64,000 bases of DNA from contig NZ_JABGCI010000006.1 in NCBI RefSeq assembly GCF_019799905.1, positions 179,321-243,320 of the forward strand, given 5' to 3'. Both the position numbers and the translations under genes were made by a program. Under the pieces are notes generated by a model. That model was not told the origin of the DNA and did no database searches. It was given only the letters and a program-made list of their open reading frames with translations. Shown here in pieces: positions 62,373 through 64,000 of this stretch. How positions within the stretch are numbered: position 1 is the first letter of the stretch; each line of letters starts with the position of its first letter. The stretch comes from Trujillonella endophytica. GTDB lineage: Bacteria; Actinomycetota; Actinomycetes; Mycobacteriales; Geodermatophilaceae.

Positions 62373-62543
62373 ATGAAGCGCCTGGGGGGCCTGTCCGAGG
62401 AGCGGTCCGAGCACGACCGCGCCTGGTGGAGCCGTGTCCTACTGGGCGGGCACTGGCACCGTTTCCGCTGGGCGACCGACGATCCCTTCAGCAGCAGCGG
62501 CCTCTACGCATGCCGCTGTGGAGTGGTGCGTCCCGGTTTCTGA
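62373..62543 (+). CDS. Small Trp/Arg-rich protein with C-terminal CxC
   Basis: A 56-residue frame from ATG 62373: SEERSEHDRAWWSRVLLGG, HWHRFRWATDD, then LYACRCGVVRPGF at the end. The HxHxF...CxC pattern could bind a metal. No ribosome site is obvious; GTG 62364 is an alternative start. Unknown family; composition is unlike random frames here. Confidence 0.4.
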   Translation: MKRLGGLSEERSEHDRAWWSRVLLGGHWHRFRWATDDPFSSSGLYACRCGVVRPGF

Positions 62544-62564
62544 GTCGCACCCGTGCGGCCGGCG

Positions 62565-62816
62565 TCAGATCCCTCCGCGCGCCCCTGACGTGGGGCGGTG
62601 CTCGGCCGGCGACACGCAGGGTCGGGATGCGCCCACATGCCATGACGCGGGCTGACGCCGCCCGTGCCGGGTAGCGCTCGGGCGCCGCGGTCTGGCCGGC
62701 ATCTCGGCTCCGCCGGCCAGGTGGGCGTCGGCCAGTCGGACATACCGGCCGATCACGACTGCTGCGACGGACGCGAGCACCGGCCAGGCAACACCGAGGA
62801 TCCACAGCCAGGTCAT
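62565..62816 (-). CDS. Micro membrane protein (third copy of the module), long tail
   Basis: An 83-residue protein: TWLWILGVAWPVLASVAAVVIGRYVRLAD, one membrane segment ending in GRYVRLAD, then an unrelated polar tail of about 50 residues that may be non-native. ATG 62816 behind GGGAGGG. The first 30 residues match those at 54139-54300 closely. Confidence 0.55.
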   Translation of the reverse strand: MTWLWILGVAWPVLASVAAVVIGRYVRLADAHLAGGAEMPARPRRPSATRHGRRQPASWHVGASRPCVSPAEHRPTSGARGGI

Positions 62817-62999
62817 TCGCCCTCCCGGGCTGTCGAGGCGACGGCGGCGCCGCACCTGTCCGGGCGCGGATCATGAGCGTTCCCGGACGCCTCCCCGGTC
62901 AAACCCCCTGCTCGCGGCGTCGGTCGCGGACGCCCTCCTGCCACCCCTTCGTGTGACGACGCGGTCACGTAGTGGCCGGCCGCTGCCGATGACAGGGCC

Positions 63000-63905
63000 G
63001 TGTGGTGGACGTGGGTGCTCGGGGGACTGGTCGTGTGGCTGCTGGCGGCCCTCGCCGTCGGGATCGTGTTGGGCCGGGGCATCCGGATGGCCGATGGGCG
63101 GTCGCCGGACACCGGGGTCGAGCCGGAGCCGGCCCCTCGCCGCGGCACCCGCGCCGGCGCATCCGCCGCCCGGCCCGTCGCGGGCATCCGCCGCCGGATC
63201 CCGTTGCCACCGATCGGCCTCGGCCTCGCCGCCTCCGTGGTGGCCCTCGAGACGGTCGGCTACGTCCTCCGCCTCACCGGCGCGACCGGATCCGTGTCCC
63301 GGGTGCTCTCGATGGACGCCCCGTACTCGGTGCCGCGGATGACCGTGGCTGCCTTCTTCGTCGTGGCGGCGCTCGCCGCGCTCGCCGGCGCCGCCCGCAT
63401 CCCGGGACGCCGCGGCTGGTGGCTGTCCGTCGCCGCGGTGACGGCGGTGATCGGCGCGGTCAAGGCCGGTGGGACCGTGCACGTGGAGGCGATGGAGGCG
63501 CTGGCGTCCGCGTCGAGCCCGGCCGTCGCGGTGGTCCTCAGCGTCGTGGTGGCCGGCGTCGTGCTGGCCGCGCTCGCCTTCGTCAGCCGCGCCGAGCGCC
63601 GTGACCGGCGCCGGGTCCTGACCTGGCTCGGCGCCTATGCGGTGGCGTCCGTCGGCCTGTCGGCGGTCTCCACGGCCGCGAGCGCCTGGACGGGCGACGC
63701 CGGCCGGCTCGCGATGGCGGCGACCTTCGTCGAGGAGACGGGCGAGGGGCTGGCCGGCGTCGCGGTCCTGCTCGCGGTCCTCATCGGTGTGGCGCCGCGC
63801 CTGGTCCTGCCCGCCTCGTGGGCCCTCCGGCGGACGGCGGACGCGCACACCGTCGAGGTCGCGGAGGCGCCCCGACGGGCGGCGTCGGGTCGGCCGTCGT
63901 CCTGA
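63000..63905 (+). CDS. Integral membrane protein, tandem-type paralogue B
   Basis: A 301-residue protein from GTG 63000, same length and layout as 59528-60433: N-terminal WWTWVLGGLVVWLLAALAVGI ending in GRGIRMAD, then RRRIPLPPIG, VGYVLRLTG, LSMDAPYS, RIPGRRGWWLSV, KAGGTVHVEAM, AERRDRRRVL, FVEETGEGL and [10 protein letters not shown]. About eight membrane spans. Function unknown. The two copies flank rmlB-rmlD and the small genes, as if a block had been duplicated around them. Confidence 0.7.
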   Translation: MWWTWVLGGLVVWLLAALAVGIVLGRGIRMADGRSPDTGVEPEPAPRRGTRAGASAARPVAGIRRRIPLPPIGLGLAASVVALETVGYVLRLTGATGSVSRVLSMDAPYSVPRMTVAAFFVVAALAALAGAARIPGRRGWWLSVAAVTAVIGAVKAGGTVHVEAMEALASASSPAVAVVLSVVVAGVVLAALAFVSRAERRDRRRVLTWLGAYAVASVGLSAVSTAASAWTGDAGRLAMAATFVEETGEGLAGVAVLLAVLIGVAPRLVLPASWALRRTADAHTVEVAEAPRRAASGRPSS

Positions 63906-63930
63906 GTCCTGCGCCGCGCCGACGGGTGCG

Positions 63931-64000
63931 TCAGCCGCCGGTGCCGCGGAGCATCGCCGAGACGGTCCGCAGGACGATCTTCACGTCCAGCCACAGCGAC
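63931..64000 (-). CDS. C-terminal end of a second polyprenyl-phosphate sugar transferase (partial)
   Basis: The 22 visible codons read SLWLDVKIVLRTVSAMLRGTGG and end at TGA (63931-63933). This matches the conserved end of bacterial sugar transferases (S-x-x-D-x-x-I-x-x-x-T). The rest lies beyond the right edge of the window. It would be the second initiating transferase of the region. Confidence 0.7.
   Translation of the reverse strand, partial: SLWLDVKIVLRTVSAMLRGTGG

Noticed and set aside
63000..63905. Cytochrome or transporter call for the polytopic protein
   Set aside because: No heme, ATP or substrate motifs visible; left as unknown.

Overview
The window is very G+C-rich DNA with frequent GTG starts. 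Its gene content (LCP-family protein, NagZ/LpqI-like lipoprotein, PP2C phosphatase, DUF4190-type protein, zinc-ribbon membrane proteins) points to a high-G+C actinobacterium. A member of the Geodermatophilaceae or a relative is my best guess, inferred from general gene style and not from a marker gene. No rRNA, tRNA or CRISPR array was seen.

Layout. (1) 1-6.6 kb: an FkbM-type methyltransferase, then decayed DNA (fragments of a GH3 glycosidase, an IS30 transposase and a GT2 glycosyltransferase), a large Gly/Pro/Ala repeat protein, an intact GT2 enzyme and a small Cys/His protein. (2) 6.7-20.9 kb: a tandem GDP-mannose dehydratase/reductase-like pair, an OafA-like acyltransferase with an SGNH domain, small membrane and cell-envelope proteins, a GH3 lipoprotein, a PP2C phosphatase and two SGNH-like proteins that have lost the catalytic serine. 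(3) 20.94-23.37 kb: an IS481-family element, complete with 6-bp target duplications, interrupted by an intact IS110-family element. (4) 23.4-52.2 kb: a large exopolysaccharide (EPS) locus with about ten glycosyltransferases (several fused to a second enzyme domain), a flippase, an O-antigen polymerase-like protein, an ABC exporter (Wzm/Wzt), deacetylases, methyltransferases and a Wzz/BY-kinase. The 29-41 kb part looks less G+C-rich and is littered with IS3 remnants, which suggests acquired DNA. (5) 52.3-64 kb: an LCP ligase, UDP-glucose dehydrogenase, an initiating polyprenyl-phosphate sugar transferase, two low-molecular-weight tyrosine phosphatases, dTDP-rhamnose genes, two paralogous integral membrane proteins and the end of a second sugar transferase at the right edge.

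How it works together (inference): sugar transferases at 56.1 and 64.0 kb start lipid-linked repeat units. UGD, RmlB/RmlD and the GDP-mannose pair supply UDP-GlcA, dTDP-rhamnose and a GDP-6-deoxyhexose. The glycosyltransferases extend the chain, Wzx/Wzy-like and Wzm/Wzt proteins export and polymerise it, the BY-kinase with the phosphatases controls chain length, and the LCP protein may attach it to the wall.

The most striking observation is in the IS110 element. Its 220-bp non-coding left end contains two stem-loops carrying, in order, segments matching the left target, the right target, the right element end and (imperfectly) the left element end, around a CT core. This is the architecture of a bridge RNA, and it can be read directly because the target (the IS481 transposase gene) is present on both sides.
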